A stretch of 64,000 bases of DNA from UBA10324 sp038326325 (GCA_038326325.1 JBBQJW010000004.1:1-64000); one strand, 5' to 3'; numbered from the stretch's first letter, positions 1-9,793 are shown. A program made the numbers and translations. The notes: a model not told the origin generated them from the letters alone.

Positions 1-2115
1 CCAACACTCACTTTCACCGAAGGTGATACAGCAGAAATTTATGTTCACAATATGCTTCGTGTATTTACTTCCATGCACTGGCATGGTGTCTTCCTTCCGA
101 ATCAGTTCGACGGTGTTCCTTACTTAACACAAATGCCTATCGAACCCGGTGAAACGCATCTCTATAAATTTCCCGTGATACAAAACGGAACATACTGGTA
201 TCATAGCCACTCGGGATTGCAGGAGCAAAGTGGAATGTATGGTGCACTTATTTTCAACAAACAAAATGAACCCACAATTACCGCATTGCCAATTGTGTTG
301 AGCGACTGGACAGATATGCGACCAAATGAAGTTCATCGCTCACTGCACAATGCCACCGATTGGTTTGCCATAAAAAAGGGAACCACTCAGAGCTACAGCG
401 AAGCAATTGCTCACGGATATTTAAAAACAAAACTGACCAACGAGTGGAAGCGCATGAACGCGATGGATGTGAGTGATGTGTTCTATCAAAAATTTTTAAT
501 TAACGGGAAAAATATAAATGAGCAACCGCAATTTAAAGCCGGTGATAAAGTGAAACTGCGAATCGCGAATGCGGGCGCATCCACTTATTTCTGGCTCACT
601 TATGCGGGTGGAAAAATTACTGTAGTGGCAAATGATGGTAACGATGTTCAGCCCGTTGAAGTTGACAGGTTACTGATTGCCGTTGCCGAAACTTATGATG
701 TCATTGTCACCATTCCTGAAAATATGAGTTATGAATTTTTGGTAACACCCGAAGACCGGACTAAGTCGGCTTCACTCTGGCTTGGTAGCGGAATGAAAAT
801 GGAAACCACTCACTTGCCTAAGCTGAAATATTTTGCCGGAATGAATATGATGAACTCGATGATGAAAATGAATGGTGACTTGGAATCGATGGGAATGAAA
901 ATGAGTAATCAGGAGATGGATATGAATTCTGTTATGTATCCAGAAAGCACCGGAGAAGAAAAATCAAAGAAGAAAAAACAGCAGAGTGATTCAATGAACG
1001 AAATGAATATGGGGGGTATGGAAATGGGCAACATGAATAGTAATTCAAATGGCGAAACTGTAACACTCAATTATGGAATGTTGAAGGCGACGGAGAAAAC
1101 TATTTTGCATGGCGACTCAACCAAGATTCTGAATTTTACTCTCACTGGAAATATGAACCGATATGTATGGACATTGGATAACAAAACCGTTTCCGAGGCC
1201 GACAAAATTTTAATTCACAAAGGAGAAATCGTACGGATTATTCTTTACAACAATACCATGATGCGGCATCCGATGCATCTGCACGGACACGACTTTCGCT
1301 TACTGAATGGACAGGGTGATTTTGCACCGCTGAAAAATGTATTGGACATTATGCCAATGGAAATTGATACCATAGAATTTGCTGCAACTGAAAGCGGCGA
1401 CTGGTTTTTTCATTGCCATATTCTCTATCACATGATGAGTGGAATGGGAAGAATATTTTCTTATCAGGATTCACTTCCCAATTCTGAGATACCGAATGCG
1501 AAAATTGCGCAACGCAAATTATTTTCTGATGATCGTAAATTTCATTTCATGACCAAAGTTGGAATTGAAAGCAACGGAAGTGATGGTGAAGCGATGTTCG
1601 CAAACACACGATGGAAAATAAATGAGATGTGGCATCTGGGTTATCACGATATGCATGGCTACGAAAGCGAAACCAACTTTGGAAGATACTTAGGCAAAAT
1701 GCAGTGGTGGTATCCGTACATTGGTTTTGATTATCATTATAAAATGGAAGGCGAGCCTCAGGAAAATTTCTTTGATATGGAACACAGTCCCAAAAACATT
1801 TTTGGCTCTGAAGAAAAAAATATGTTTGGACAAGTCAGTAATAAAAACAACCGCCACACTTACATGGCGGGCATTCAATACACATTGCCATTTCTTGTGA
1901 TTGCTGATGCGCGCATTGACGGCGATGGAAAATTTCGTTTCCAACTTTCGAGAGAAGATGTTCCATTCACTCCCCGACTTCGTTTCAGTTGGATGCTGAA
2001 TACTGATAAAGAATACATGGCGGGTTTCCGTTACATCGCTACAAAATATATTTCTTTCTCCACTCACTACGACAGTGATATGGGCTTTGGTGCAGGATTA
2101 ACTTTTACTTACTGA
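1..2115 (+). CDS. Multicopper oxidase (CopA-like) with CopB-like C-terminal barrel, 5' end cut by window
   Basis: Periplasmic or outer-membrane copper oxidase. The reading frame is open from base 1 and already encodes family-typical residues before the first ATG at 52, so the N-terminus lies outside the window. Numbering from that ATG, copper ligands are visible: HWHG at 9-12, HSH at 51-53, HPMHLHGH near 405-412, and HCHILYHMMSGM near 453, the type 1/trinuclear site. A Met-rich stretch (about 263-340) suits Cu(I) binding. After residue about 495 the protein no longer looks like a cupredoxin. It resembles the CopB outer-membrane family, ending in an aromatic beta-barrel-like strand. The role (Cu(I) oxidation and copper tolerance) is inferred from the family. 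A lipoprotein and a TonB receptor follow on the same strand. Two TGTWACA words lie in or just after the gene (1059, 2150). Confidence 0.9.
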   Translation, partial: PTLTFTEGDTAEIYVHNMLRVFTSMHWHGVFLPNQFDGVPYLTQMPIEPGETHLYKFPVIQNGTYWYHSHSGLQEQSGMYGALIFNKQNEPTITALPIVLSDWTDMRPNEVHRSLHNATDWFAIKKGTTQSYSEAIAHGYLKTKLTNEWKRMNAMDVSDVFYQKFLINGKNINEQPQFKAGDKVKLRIANAGASTYFWLTYAGGKITVVANDGNDVQPVEVDRLLIAVAETYDVIVTIPENMSYEFLVTPEDRTKSASLWLGSGMKMETTHLPKLKYFAGMNMMNSMMKMNGDLESMGMKMSNQEMDMNSVMYPESTGEEKSKKKKQQSDSMNEMNMGGMEMGNMNSNSNGETVTLNYGMLKATEKTILHGDSTKILNFTLTGNMNRYVWTLDNKTVSEADKILIHKGEIVRIILYNNTMMRHPMHLHGHDFRLLNGQGDFAPLKNVLDIMPMEIDTIEFAATESGDWFFHCHILYHMMSGMGRIFSYQDSLPNSEIPNAKIAQRKLFSDDRKFHFMTKVGIESNGSDGEAMFANTRWKINEMWHLGYHDMHGYESETNFGRYLGKMQWWYPYIGFDYHYKMEGEPQENFFDMEHSPKNIFGSEEKNMFGQVSNKNNRHTYMAGIQYTLPFLVIADARIDGDGKFRFQLSREDVPFTPRLRFSWMLNTDKEYMAGFRYIATKYISFSTHYDSDMGFGAGLTFTY

Positions 2116-2207
2116 TAATTTTTGAAATCGTTATTGGAATATTTCAAACTGTAACAGTTGTTCTTCAAGCCAAATATTTAAAATAAATCTCAATCTCAGG
2201 TTTTAAA

Positions 2208-2239
2208 TTGCTTTATTAAATATTGACAACTAATATTTG
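2208..2239 (+). promoter_or_regulatory. Possible promoter of the small lipoprotein gene
   Basis: TTG at 2208-2210 and TAATATTTG at 2231-2239 lie about 20 bp apart and resemble the Bacteroidota TTTG / TAnnTTTG promoter, 17 bp before the ATG at 2257. The match is imperfect, with one extra base in the -7 element, so this is tentative. Confidence 0.3.
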
Positions 2240-2256
2240 CGACCTAATTTTTTTCA

Positions 2257-2655
2257 ATGAAATTCCTCTTAAAACTTTTAATAATAATAATATTTATTGG
2301 GGCCTATTCTTCATGCACCAAGCCAGGCATAGGAGGAACAACAACTGTTGTTTGTTTTCTGAAACATCACAGTATGCTTATCATTAATGATTCTATTGTA
2401 CCGAGTATAGTGTATGTGAAATTCGGAGCGACAGAGTTACCAGCCGATCCTACCAATAATTACGATGCAAAATTTATTGGAACAATTGGTGAAGACCATG
2501 TGCATGTAATAGAATTAAAACCAGGTCAGTATTTTTTATATGGTGTAGGCTGGGATCCGGATATAAGTAATACAGTTATGGGTGGTCTTGGAATTAAAGT
2601 AAGAACAAAGGATAAGACTAAGGAAATTGATATGGATATTCCTGTTACAGAATAA
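2257..2655 (+). CDS. Small exported lipoprotein of unknown function
   Basis: A 132-residue protein with a hydrophobic signal segment (residues 4-17) ending in a lipobox-like SSC at 18-20, so probably an outer-membrane or periplasmic lipoprotein. The mature part is short and contains a paired His (HH near 40) and an HVHV motif near 88-91. Metal binding is conceivable next to a copper oxidase, but nothing proves it. I do not recognise a family. It sits between the multicopper oxidase and the TonB receptor on the same strand and may share their function. The last codons overlap a TGTTACA word at 2643. Confidence 0.7.
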   Translation: MKFLLKLLIIIIFIGAYSSCTKPGIGGTTTVVCFLKHHSMLIINDSIVPSIVYVKFGATELPADPTNNYDAKFIGTIGEDHVHVIELKPGQYFLYGVGWDPDISNTVMGGLGIKVRTKDKTKEIDMDIPVTE

Positions 2656-2753
2656 TTTCTTTCTAATAAAATTCTTTTTCTATTCGATCAATCCAGTTTC
2701 ACTTTTCTCTCGTAATTCATTCAATCATTTGCAAAATCAAAACCGGATGAATT

Positions 2754-5060
2754 ATGAAACCACTCTTTACAAATTTTTTTTGCTGCATCGTTTTTATTTT
2801 TTCATCAGCAACCACCTTCGCTCACTTTGGTGATATAAAAGGAAACATCAAAGACAACATCACGAACCTACCTGTTACAGAAGCTAAAATAACATTAGGT
2901 GAAACCATATTGAACACTGTAACAGATTCGCTCGGCAATTTCAGTTTCGCGCAAGTACCCGCGCAACACTATATCATTTCCATTGAGGCGAAAAATTATC
3001 AGACAAAATCATTCGATTTTATTGTTGAAGCCGATAAAGTGAGCACTCTCAATTTTTATCTCACGCCATCACTTATCAGTTTGCCAGATGTGGTTGTGAA
3101 GAGCGATAGACCTGTTACCTCCTCATCTTCCATGTTGCTCAATCGTGTTGACTTTGAACTGCGCCCGAAAAATTCCGCTCAGGACATGCTTCGTTTGGTG
3201 CCAGGTTTATTTATAGCGCAACACGCCGGCGGTGGAAAAGCGGAACAGATTTTCGTTCGCGGATTCGACTGCGACCATGGAACCGATGTCGCCACTTTTG
3301 TTGATGGTATTCCAGTGAACATGCCTTCGCACGGACATGGTCAGGGCTACGCTGATCTTCACTTTCTCATTCCTGAAACAGTAAACAGAATGGAGATTTA
3401 CAAAGGACCCTACTTCACGCAGTTTGGTGATTTTGCAACAGGTGCCGCTGTACAGTTTCGCACACTTGATTCGCTCGAACACAACACACTTCAATTTGAT
3501 TTAGGAAGTGTACCTGGCCACGCAAACATCACAGGCAGGCGAGGATTACTGATGGCACAAATTCCTTCCGGTTTAAAAAATACATCATCGTATTTCGCCG
3601 GAGATATTTTATACACGCCCGGTTATTTCGATAACAGTCAGCATTTCAACCGTTACACTATCTTCAACAAAACAACTTACCGTATTGCACCGCAATCATC
3701 TCTGTCGCTTTCCATCGGAAGTTTCGGTTCATCGTGGGATGCAAACGGACAAATACCCGAGCGCGCCGTTAACGCAGGATTGATTTCACGCTTCGGTTCC
3801 ATTGACACGACTGAAGGCGGAACAACTTCACGCAGCAACATTAATCTGCAATTCCGGTCGGGCAACGAAAAACACAAACTCGAATCACAGATTTACTACT
3901 GTGCTTATCGCTTCAAACTTTTTTCAAACTTCACTTTCTTTTTAAATGACCCTATCAAAGGCGACGAAATAGAACAGGACGATAACCGAAGCATTCTTGG
4001 TTATAACGGAAGTTATTCCGTGGCGAATAAGTTTTTAGGCATCAACGCAAAAACAATTTTCGGTTTAGGATTCCGCTCCGATAATATTGAGAATTCATTG
4101 TGGCATGCCGCATCGCGTGTGCGCCTCTCTGCAAAAGCACATGCACTCGTACATGAACGCTCCAATTCATTTTACATCAATGAACAAATTCCTTTCACCA
4201 GTTGGTTTCGCGCCGAAGTGGGTTTGCGTAGCGACTACTTTGTTTTCGATGTTGAAGATTTATTACCTACTGATTCCATACATACGAATTATTCGGGCTT
4301 CAGTTATCAAACGCAACTCAGTCCGAAAATCAATTTAATTTTTTCTCCATCTGATAATCTTAAATTCTTTATCAACTCCGGTTATGGATATCACAGCAAC
4401 GATGCGCGCTCGGTGGTACAACAAGCAACTACGCATCACTTACCGAAAGCTTCGGGTGCCGAGTTCGGAACATTGATTCGCATTAATAACCGCGTTATTA
4501 TTTCAGCAGCACTATGGGGAATGGAGCTCGAAAACGAACTGGTGTATGTTGGCGACAATGGAACCACCGAAGACCGCGGTCCCAGCCGTCGCACCGGAAT
4601 TGATTTCAGTACTCGAGTTCAGTTTACTCAATGGTTGTTTGCTGATGTGGATGTCAATTATGCGCATAATGTGTTTATCACAAAACCGTATGGCGAAGTG
4701 TTACAGAAAGACAATCTCATCCCGCTTGCACCCGTGCTGACCTCCACTGGTGGCATCACGGCGCGACACAAGAGCGGATTAGAGGCATCATTGCGCTACC
4801 GATACATGGCTGACCGCCCGGCAAATGAATCTTACACTGTTACAGCACATGGCTACAATATTTTTGATTTCACGGGGGACTACCACAACAGGCATTATAA
4901 AATCGGATTCACAATTGAAAATTTATTGAACACTCAATGGAACGAAGCACAGTTTGATACCGAGTCGCGATTGTTCAACGAATCAGCACCGGTTGAAGAG
5001 TTAAACTTCACAGCCGGAACTCCAATTGCATCGAAATTATCGTTGGGAATTTTCTTTTAG
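2754..5060 (+). CDS. TonB-dependent outer-membrane receptor
   Basis: A 768-residue importer. It has a signal peptide (1-23), a CarboxypepD_reg-like beta-sandwich (about 25-105) typical of Bacteroidota receptors, a plug domain (about 125-235, with VRGFDCDHGTDVATFVDG and a His-rich SHGHGQGYADLHF stretch), and a beta-barrel to a C-terminal aromatic residue. It energises uptake across the outer membrane through TonB-ExbBD. The substrate is unknown. The His-rich plug and the upstream copper oxidase make a metal or metal chelate plausible, but that is inference. The ATG at 2754 precedes a good signal peptide. A convergent gene follows at 5141. Confidence 0.92.
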   Translation: MKPLFTNFFCCIVFIFSSATTFAHFGDIKGNIKDNITNLPVTEAKITLGETILNTVTDSLGNFSFAQVPAQHYIISIEAKNYQTKSFDFIVEADKVSTLNFYLTPSLISLPDVVVKSDRPVTSSSSMLLNRVDFELRPKNSAQDMLRLVPGLFIAQHAGGGKAEQIFVRGFDCDHGTDVATFVDGIPVNMPSHGHGQGYADLHFLIPETVNRMEIYKGPYFTQFGDFATGAAVQFRTLDSLEHNTLQFDLGSVPGHANITGRRGLLMAQIPSGLKNTSSYFAGDILYTPGYFDNSQHFNRYTIFNKTTYRIAPQSSLSLSIGSFGSSWDANGQIPERAVNAGLISRFGSIDTTEGGTTSRSNINLQFRSGNEKHKLESQIYYCAYRFKLFSNFTFFLNDPIKGDEIEQDDNRSILGYNGSYSVANKFLGINAKTIFGLGFRSDNIENSLWHAASRVRLSAKAHALVHERSNSFYINEQIPFTSWFRAEVGLRSDYFVFDVEDLLPTDSIHTNYSGFSYQTQLSPKINLIFSPSDNLKFFINSGYGYHSNDARSVVQQATTHHLPKASGAEFGTLIRINNRVIISAALWGMELENELVYVGDNGTTEDRGPSRRTGIDFSTRVQFTQWLFADVDVNYAHNVFITKPYGEVLQKDNLIPLAPVLTSTGGITARHKSGLEASLRYRYMADRPANESYTVTAHGYNIFDFTGDYHNRHYKIGFTIENLLNTQWNEAQFDTESRLFNESAPVEELNFTAGTPIASKLSLGIFF

Positions 5061-5070
5061 AAAATTAATT

Positions 5071-5108
5071 CTGTTACACCCTTATAAAAAAATGGAAAGA
5101 AGTAACAG
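5071..5108. repeat. Inverted pair of the TGTWACA word between convergent genes
   Basis: CTGTTAC at 5071-5077 and GTAACAG at 5102-5108 form a 7-bp inverted pair with a 24-bp loop in the short gap between the TonB receptor (+) and the SPOR gene (-), followed by a T-rich stretch on the plus strand. It may act as a weak terminator. Inverted pairs of uptake words serve as terminators in Neisseria and Haemophilus, but the second half here is one base short of the full word. Confidence 0.4.
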
Positions 5109-5140
5109 TTTGCTTTTCTTAATGATACTTTGAGAAAAAA

Positions 5141-5557
5141 TTATTTTTCTTCTTCTCCCAAACTTATCTGGTCCTGCACAATAAAACCATTAGGAAAAGA
5201 ATTAAGAATCTGTTGCTGAAAAGCATAAGCACTGATACGCGATTCAAAATCACCAACACGCAATTTGAAAGTAGGTTGCTGGTATTCAACATATGCTTTG
5301 GTATCAGGAAACATTGCTGTGAATTGTGCTTTCATATCCAACACATTTTTACGATTGCTTCCGCTCGCTAATTGAATGCGATAACCGGAGGTGCTCATTT
5401 TATGCGCTGCAAAATTATCACTATATTCCATCAGCACTTTAATCATTGTGTCTTCGGTGACTGTTACATTCCCGTTCGGATAAAGAACTGTTACATCCTG
5501 GGCTTTTGAAAAGCCGGAAATAAAAACAAGAACAGAAATTAACAGAATTGATTTCAC
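5141..5557 (-). CDS. Exported SPOR-domain protein
   Basis: A 138-residue protein with a signal peptide (1-19, ending near SKAQ). The remainder carries a SPOR-like fold: GYRIQLASGSNRKNV (about 58-72), followed by FKLRVGDFESRISAYAFQQQI (about 98-118), with the RIQ and RVGDF elements of the peptidoglycan-binding SPOR family. SPOR domains bind denuded glycan strands at division sites. Here the protein is probably a periplasmic cell-wall factor. Its ATG overlaps the deoC stop by 4 bp, so the two are translationally coupled behind secA. Two TGTWACA words fall in it (5462, 5489). Confidence 0.8.
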   Translation of the reverse strand: MKSILLISVLVFISGFSKAQDVTVLYPNGNVTVTEDTMIKVLMEYSDNFAAHKMSTSGYRIQLASGSNRKNVLDMKAQFTAMFPDTKAYVEYQQPTFKLRVGDFESRISAYAFQQQILNSFPNGFIVQDQISLGEEEK

Positions 5558-6201
5558 TCTTTGATAATTGAAATTCCTGATGAAGTTCCTAAACGATCAG
5601 CGCCTGCTTCTATCAATTGTAATGCAAATTCCTTTGTGCGGATTCCCCCTGATGCTTTCACTTTTATTTTTTTCGGAAGCGAGTCGCGAATCAATTTTAC
5701 GGCTTCAACAGTTGCTCCAGCTTTGCTGAACCCAGTGGAAGTTTTTACAAAATCAACTCCCGCTTCTTCGCACAACTCACATGCGCGAACAATTTCTTCA
5801 TCGGTGAGCAAGCATGTTTCTAAAATTACTTTCACAATTGTTTTATGAAAGTGCGCCATGAGTGTTACACTTTGAATATCATCGAGCACTTGCTTGTATT
5901 GTTTGTTTTTTAGTTCGGAAATATTCATCACCATATCTAATTCAGTCGCTCCATCATCAATTGCTTTTTTTGCTTCCGATACTTTTATTAGCGTGTTTGT
6001 GTATCCAAGAGGGAAACCAACAACGGTCGCCACTTTCACTTTAGATTTAGCGAGAAACTGTTTCGCTTCATTAACATACATCGGTGGAACACAAACAGCA
6101 GCGAATGAAAATTCCATTGCTTCGTTGCATAACTGTTGAATTTCATTAATCGTAACTTCCGGTTTCAAAATCGTGTGATCGATTTTAGAAGCGATGTCCA
6201 T
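5554..6201 (-). CDS. deoC: Deoxyribose-phosphate aldolase
   Basis: Cytosolic class I aldolase that cleaves 2-deoxyribose-5-phosphate to glyceraldehyde-3-phosphate and acetaldehyde in deoxynucleoside catabolism. Family landmarks are present: KIDHTILKP at the N-terminus, VVGFPLGYTNTLIK, VKVILETCLL, FVKTSTGFSKAGAT, and the Schiff-base lysine in KVKASGGIRT. The frame stays open up to 6294. I chose the ATG at 6201 because Bacillus-type DeoC proteins begin a few residues before IDHT, and because earlier ATGs (6231, 6240) lie inside the secA 3' end. This gives 215 residues, starting 19 bp after the secA stop. It is in an operon with secA upstream and the SPOR gene downstream. Confidence 0.92.
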   Translation of the reverse strand: MDIASKIDHTILKPEVTINEIQQLCNEAMEFSFAAVCVPPMYVNEAKQFLAKSKVKVATVVGFPLGYTNTLIKVSEAKKAIDDGATELDMVMNISELKNKQYKQVLDDIQSVTLMAHFHKTIVKVILETCLLTDEEIVRACELCEEAGVDFVKTSTGFSKAGATVEAVKLIRDSLPKKIKVKASGGIRTKEFALQLIEAGADRLGTSSGISIIKE

Positions 6202-6220
6202 ATCAGTTTCAGTAATTATT

Positions 6221-9200
6221 TCATGCAGCATCTTTTCCATGGCAACTTTTATATTTTTTTCCGCTACCACAAGGGCAAGGATCGTTCCGTCCAACTTTTG
6301 GTCCTACACGAACAGGTTCCTGTTTCACTTGTTCTTGTTGTCCGTCTCTTTCTTCGCCATTCTGCGGTCTGCCACTATTCATCTGCGGATTAGTGATGCC
6401 GCTTGTATCGTCGCGACCGACTTTCATTCTGCTGTAGTCTGTTTTCTGCGGCGCCTGCGCCTGGTTCATTGGTGTTTGCTGTTGCTGTGGAAGATTTCCT
6501 TTGAACAGAAACGACAATACATCGCGATTGACTTCCGAAACCATCACTTTGAACAAATCAAAGGCTTCGAGTTTGTAAATGAGCAGTGGATCTTTTTGTT
6601 CATACACAGCAGACTGAACGGATTGTTTTAGTTCATCCATCTGACGAAGATGTTCCTTCCATGCTTCATCAATCATCAGGAGTGTTACACCTTTCTCAAT
6701 GGCGTGAATCACTTCCTTGCCTTTTCCTTCAATCGCTTTTTTCAGATTGAAGATTACCTGCATCGCTTTAATTCCATCAGTAATCGGGATCACAACATTC
6801 TCAACGGTTGAACCTCGTGTTTCGTACAGGTTTTTAATATTCGGATAAACATTTTCAACTAAGTGATTCGACTTGCGCTGATAATACTCAGTTGATTCGG
6901 TATATAATTTTTCGGCTGTTACATGTGGCTTCGCCGATTCAAATTCTTTTTCATCAATGTGTGTATCAGTGGAAAGAATTCGAATGCAATCGAGTTTGAA
7001 AGTCGGATAGTCTTTATTGTCCTGATGAGTGGCGATTAACTCTTCGCATAAATCGAACAGCATGTTGTTCAAATCAAATTGCAAGCGCTCGCCAAATAAT
7101 GCGTGACGACGGCGCTTATAAATAACTTCGCGTTGCGCGTTCATCACATCATCGTATTCGAGTAATCTTTTACGGGTGCCGAAATTATTTTCTTCTACTT
7201 TTTTCTGCGCGCGCTCAATGGATTTCGTGATCATGCTGTGCTGTATCACTTCACCTTCTTTGTAACCCATCCGATCCATCAATCCGGCAATTCTGTCGGA
7301 ACCGAAAATGCGCATGAGGTCATCTTCCAACGAACAATAAAACTGAGTGGAACCCGGATCTCCCTGACGACCGGCACGACCGCGCAACTGACGATCAACT
7401 CGTCGTGCTTCATGTCGCTCTGTTCCGATAATTGCGAGACCGCCGACTTCTTTTACGCCGGGCCCGAGTTTAATATCTGTTCCTCGACCGGCCATGTTGG
7501 TTGCAATTGTTACAGCACTTTTCAATCCCGCTTCAGCAACAATTTCTGCTTCGCGCTGATGCTGTTTCGCATTCAACACATTGTGTTTAATGTTTTTCAA
7601 CTTCAACATTCGCGCAAGTAATTCACTTACTTCCACTGAAGTTGTTCCAACCAATACCGGTCTTCCCGCTTTTGTTAAATTTTCTATTTCGTCAATAACC
7701 GCTTTGTACTTCTCGCGCTTTGTTTTGTAAACAAAGTCTTCCATGTCTTTTCTTACAATAGGGCGGTTCGTAGGAATCACCACTACATCCAATTTATAAA
7801 TGCTCCAGAATTCGCCTGCTTCCGTTTCAGCGGTACCGGTCATGCCCGCGAGTTTGTGATACATGCGGAAATAATTCTGAAGTGTAACAGTCGCAAAAGT
7901 TTGTGTAGCCGCTTCCACTTTCACATTTTCTTTCGCTTCTATCGCCTGGTGTAATCCATCACTGTAACGGCGACCTTCGAGAATACGACCGGTTTGTTCG
8001 TCCACGATTTTCACTTTGCCATCCATCACCACATACTCCACATCTTTTTCAAACAGCGCGTAAGCTTTCAGCAATTGCTGAACGGAATGCAATCGTTCAC
8101 TCTTGATGCTGAAGTCCTGTAACAGTAAATCTTTCTTCGTCAGTTTTTCTTCAGCGGATAATGATGATTTTTCAATCTCAGCGATTTCAGCTCCCACATC
8201 GGGCATAACGAAAAATCCTTTGTCTTCGCCATCGGCGGTAATCAATTCAATTCCCTTATCCGTTAACTCAACACTATTATTTTTTTCGTCAATATGAAAA
8301 TATAATTCAGCGTCCACCTTCGGCATTTCACGCGACTGGTCTTGCATGTAATACTTCTCGGTCTTGAGCATGATGGCTCGATTGCCTTCTTCACTCAAAT
8401 ATTTTATGATTGAATTATTTTTTGGTAAACCGCGAGCCGCGCGCAAAAGCGCTAAACCACCTTCGCCTTCTTTCGGACCATCTTTTTTCGCTTCAATACT
8501 TTTTTTCGCTTCGTTCAGAAAATTATTGACAACTTTTTTTTGCGCGTCATAAATTTTCGTGATGCGAGGTTTCAAGTTGTGAAATTCCTGCTCTTCACCT
8601 TTCGGAACCGGACCGGAAATAATAAGAGGAGTTCGCGCATCGTCAATCAACACGCTATCCACTTCATCCACCATCGCGAAATGTAGTTTGCGTTGAACTA
8701 ATTCTTCTTTCGAACGACTCATGTTGTCGCGCAAATAATCAAAACCAAACTCGTTGTTGGTTCCATAAGTAATGTCGGATAAATAAGCATTGATTCGCTC
8801 GGGAGAATGTGGCTGATGATAATCGATGCAATCAGTCGTAAGGCCAAGAAAATTAAAGAGAGGGCCATTCCATTCGCAGTCGCGACGGGCGAGATAATCA
8901 TTCACAGTTACAAGATGCACACCCAAACCCGGAAGCGCGTTGAGATAAGCGGGAAGCGTGGATACCAAAGTTTTTCCTTCTCCCGTTCCCATCTCCGAAA
9001 TTTTTCCCTGATGTAACACTACACCTCCAATCAGCTGCACATCGTAGTGCATCATGTTCCACTTCGTAGGAATACCGGCGACATTCCATTCATTTTTATA
9101 AATCGCTTTGTCGCCTTCAATAGTTACAAAATCTTTTCTTGCAGCAAAATCGCGGTCGAGTTCTGTTGCTGTAACAGTCAAAGTTTCATTTTGCGAAAAA

Positions 9201-9559
9201 CGACGGGCAGTTTCTTTCACTACTGCGAATGCTTCCGGCAAAATTTCCATCAACGCTTCTTCAATTTTCTTATCGCGCTCTTTTTCGAGTTTATCTACTT
9301 CGTTGTAGAGTTCATCTTTTTTATCGAAAGGGGTTTCATCATTCTCGGCTTCCGTTTTTATTCCGGAAATTTCTGCATCCAGATCTTTTATATATTCTGA
9401 AATGCGTGATCGAAATTCAACTGTCTTATTGCGAAGCTGATCGTTGCTGATTGAATTGTATTGAGCAAAGTGTTCATTGATTTTTTCAATGAGTGGCTGT
9501 ATTTCCTGAATATCTTTATTGGACTTGCTGCCGAATATTTTAGATAGAAAACCTAACAT
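6221..9559 (-). CDS. secA: Preprotein translocase ATPase SecA
   Basis: Motor that drives unfolded preproteins through SecYEG. The protein is 1112 residues, long as in other Bacteroidota, with an insert in the first nucleotide-binding domain (about 350-450). Visible motifs are Walker A MGTGEGKT (190-197), the DEVDSVLIDDA box, TNMAGRGTDIKLG, RQLRGRAGRQGDPGS and a C-terminal SEC-C zinc site CPCGSGKKYKSCHG, preceded by a Q/P-rich linker. It is the first gene of a minus-strand operon with deoC and a SPOR protein. Seven TGTWACA words lie inside it, in different codon phases. There is one intact frame and no anomalies. Confidence 0.98.
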   Translation of the reverse strand: MLGFLSKIFGSKSNKDIQEIQPLIEKINEHFAQYNSISNDQLRNKTVEFRSRISEYIKDLDAEISGIKTEAENDETPFDKKDELYNEVDKLEKERDKKIEEALMEILPEAFAVVKETARRFSQNETLTVTATELDRDFAARKDFVTIEGDKAIYKNEWNVAGIPTKWNMMHYDVQLIGGVVLHQGKISEMGTGEGKTLVSTLPAYLNALPGLGVHLVTVNDYLARRDCEWNGPLFNFLGLTTDCIDYHQPHSPERINAYLSDITYGTNNEFGFDYLRDNMSRSKEELVQRKLHFAMVDEVDSVLIDDARTPLIISGPVPKGEEQEFHNLKPRITKIYDAQKKVVNNFLNEAKKSIEAKKDGPKEGEGGLALLRAARGLPKNNSIIKYLSEEGNRAIMLKTEKYYMQDQSREMPKVDAELYFHIDEKNNSVELTDKGIELITADGEDKGFFVMPDVGAEIAEIEKSSLSAEEKLTKKDLLLQDFSIKSERLHSVQQLLKAYALFEKDVEYVVMDGKVKIVDEQTGRILEGRRYSDGLHQAIEAKENVKVEAATQTFATVTLQNYFRMYHKLAGMTGTAETEAGEFWSIYKLDVVVIPTNRPIVRKDMEDFVYKTKREKYKAVIDEIENLTKAGRPVLVGTTSVEVSELLARMLKLKNIKHNVLNAKQHQREAEIVAEAGLKSAVTIATNMAGRGTDIKLGPGVKEVGGLAIIGTERHEARRVDRQLRGRAGRQGDPGSTQFYCSLEDDLMRIFGSDRIAGLMDRMGYKEGEVIQHSMITKSIERAQKKVEENNFGTRKRLLEYDDVMNAQREVIYKRRRHALFGERLQFDLNNMLFDLCEELIATHQDNKDYPTFKLDCIRILSTDTHIDEKEFESAKPHVTAEKLYTESTEYYQRKSNHLVENVYPNIKNLYETRGSTVENVVIPITDGIKAMQVIFNLKKAIEGKGKEVIHAIEKGVTLLMIDEAWKEHLRQMDELKQSVQSAVYEQKDPLLIYKLEAFDLFKVMVSEVNRDVLSFLFKGNLPQQQQTPMNQAQAPQKTDYSRMKVGRDDTSGITNPQMNSGRPQNGEERDGQQEQVKQEPVRVGPKVGRNDPCPCGSGKKYKSCHGKDAA

Positions 9560-9590
9560 GTAGTTGCGTGATTCTTTTTTGAAAGGGGAA

Positions 9591-9598
9591 CAAAAGTA
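9591..9598 (-). promoter_or_regulatory. Promoter -7 element upstream of secA
   Basis: On the minus strand the sequence reads TACTTTTG, an exact TAnnTTTG, 31 bp before the secA ATG. No clear TTTG is seen 18-19 bp further upstream, so only the -7 half is supported. Confidence 0.45.
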
Positions 9599-9722
9599 AG
9601 TATCAGAGTTTGTTGTTTGCAGATAGTTGGTACTTGTTGAAAAAATGTTGGTTAGTCAATGATAGTGCCTGCCACCGACGAGAGGAAATAATGGCGTATT
9701 CTACTGCCTAAACAGAAAAAAA

Positions 9723-9767
9723 GAAAGGAATTTAATGACGATTGACACCCGTCATTAAATTCCTTTC
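9723..9767 (-). terminator. Strong intrinsic terminator
   Basis: A perfect 18-bp inverted repeat (9723-9740 with 9750-9767, 9-nt loop) is followed on the minus strand by a run of seven T. It lies 27 bp past the stop of the minus-strand beta-barrel gene at 9794 and insulates secA from it. Confidence 0.9.
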
Positions 9768-9793
9768 AGAAAAATTTGAAGGAAACTTAAAAA

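Noticed and set aside
5071..5108. A strong terminator between the TonB receptor and the SPOR gene
   Set aside because: The stem is only 7 bp with a 24-bp loop, so I record it as an inverted pair of the word rather than as a proven terminator.
6202..6294. Longer DeoC starting at 6294
   Set aside because: This region encodes the SEC-C zinc motif of SecA in another frame. The extra residues do not match DeoC, whose homologues begin near 6201.
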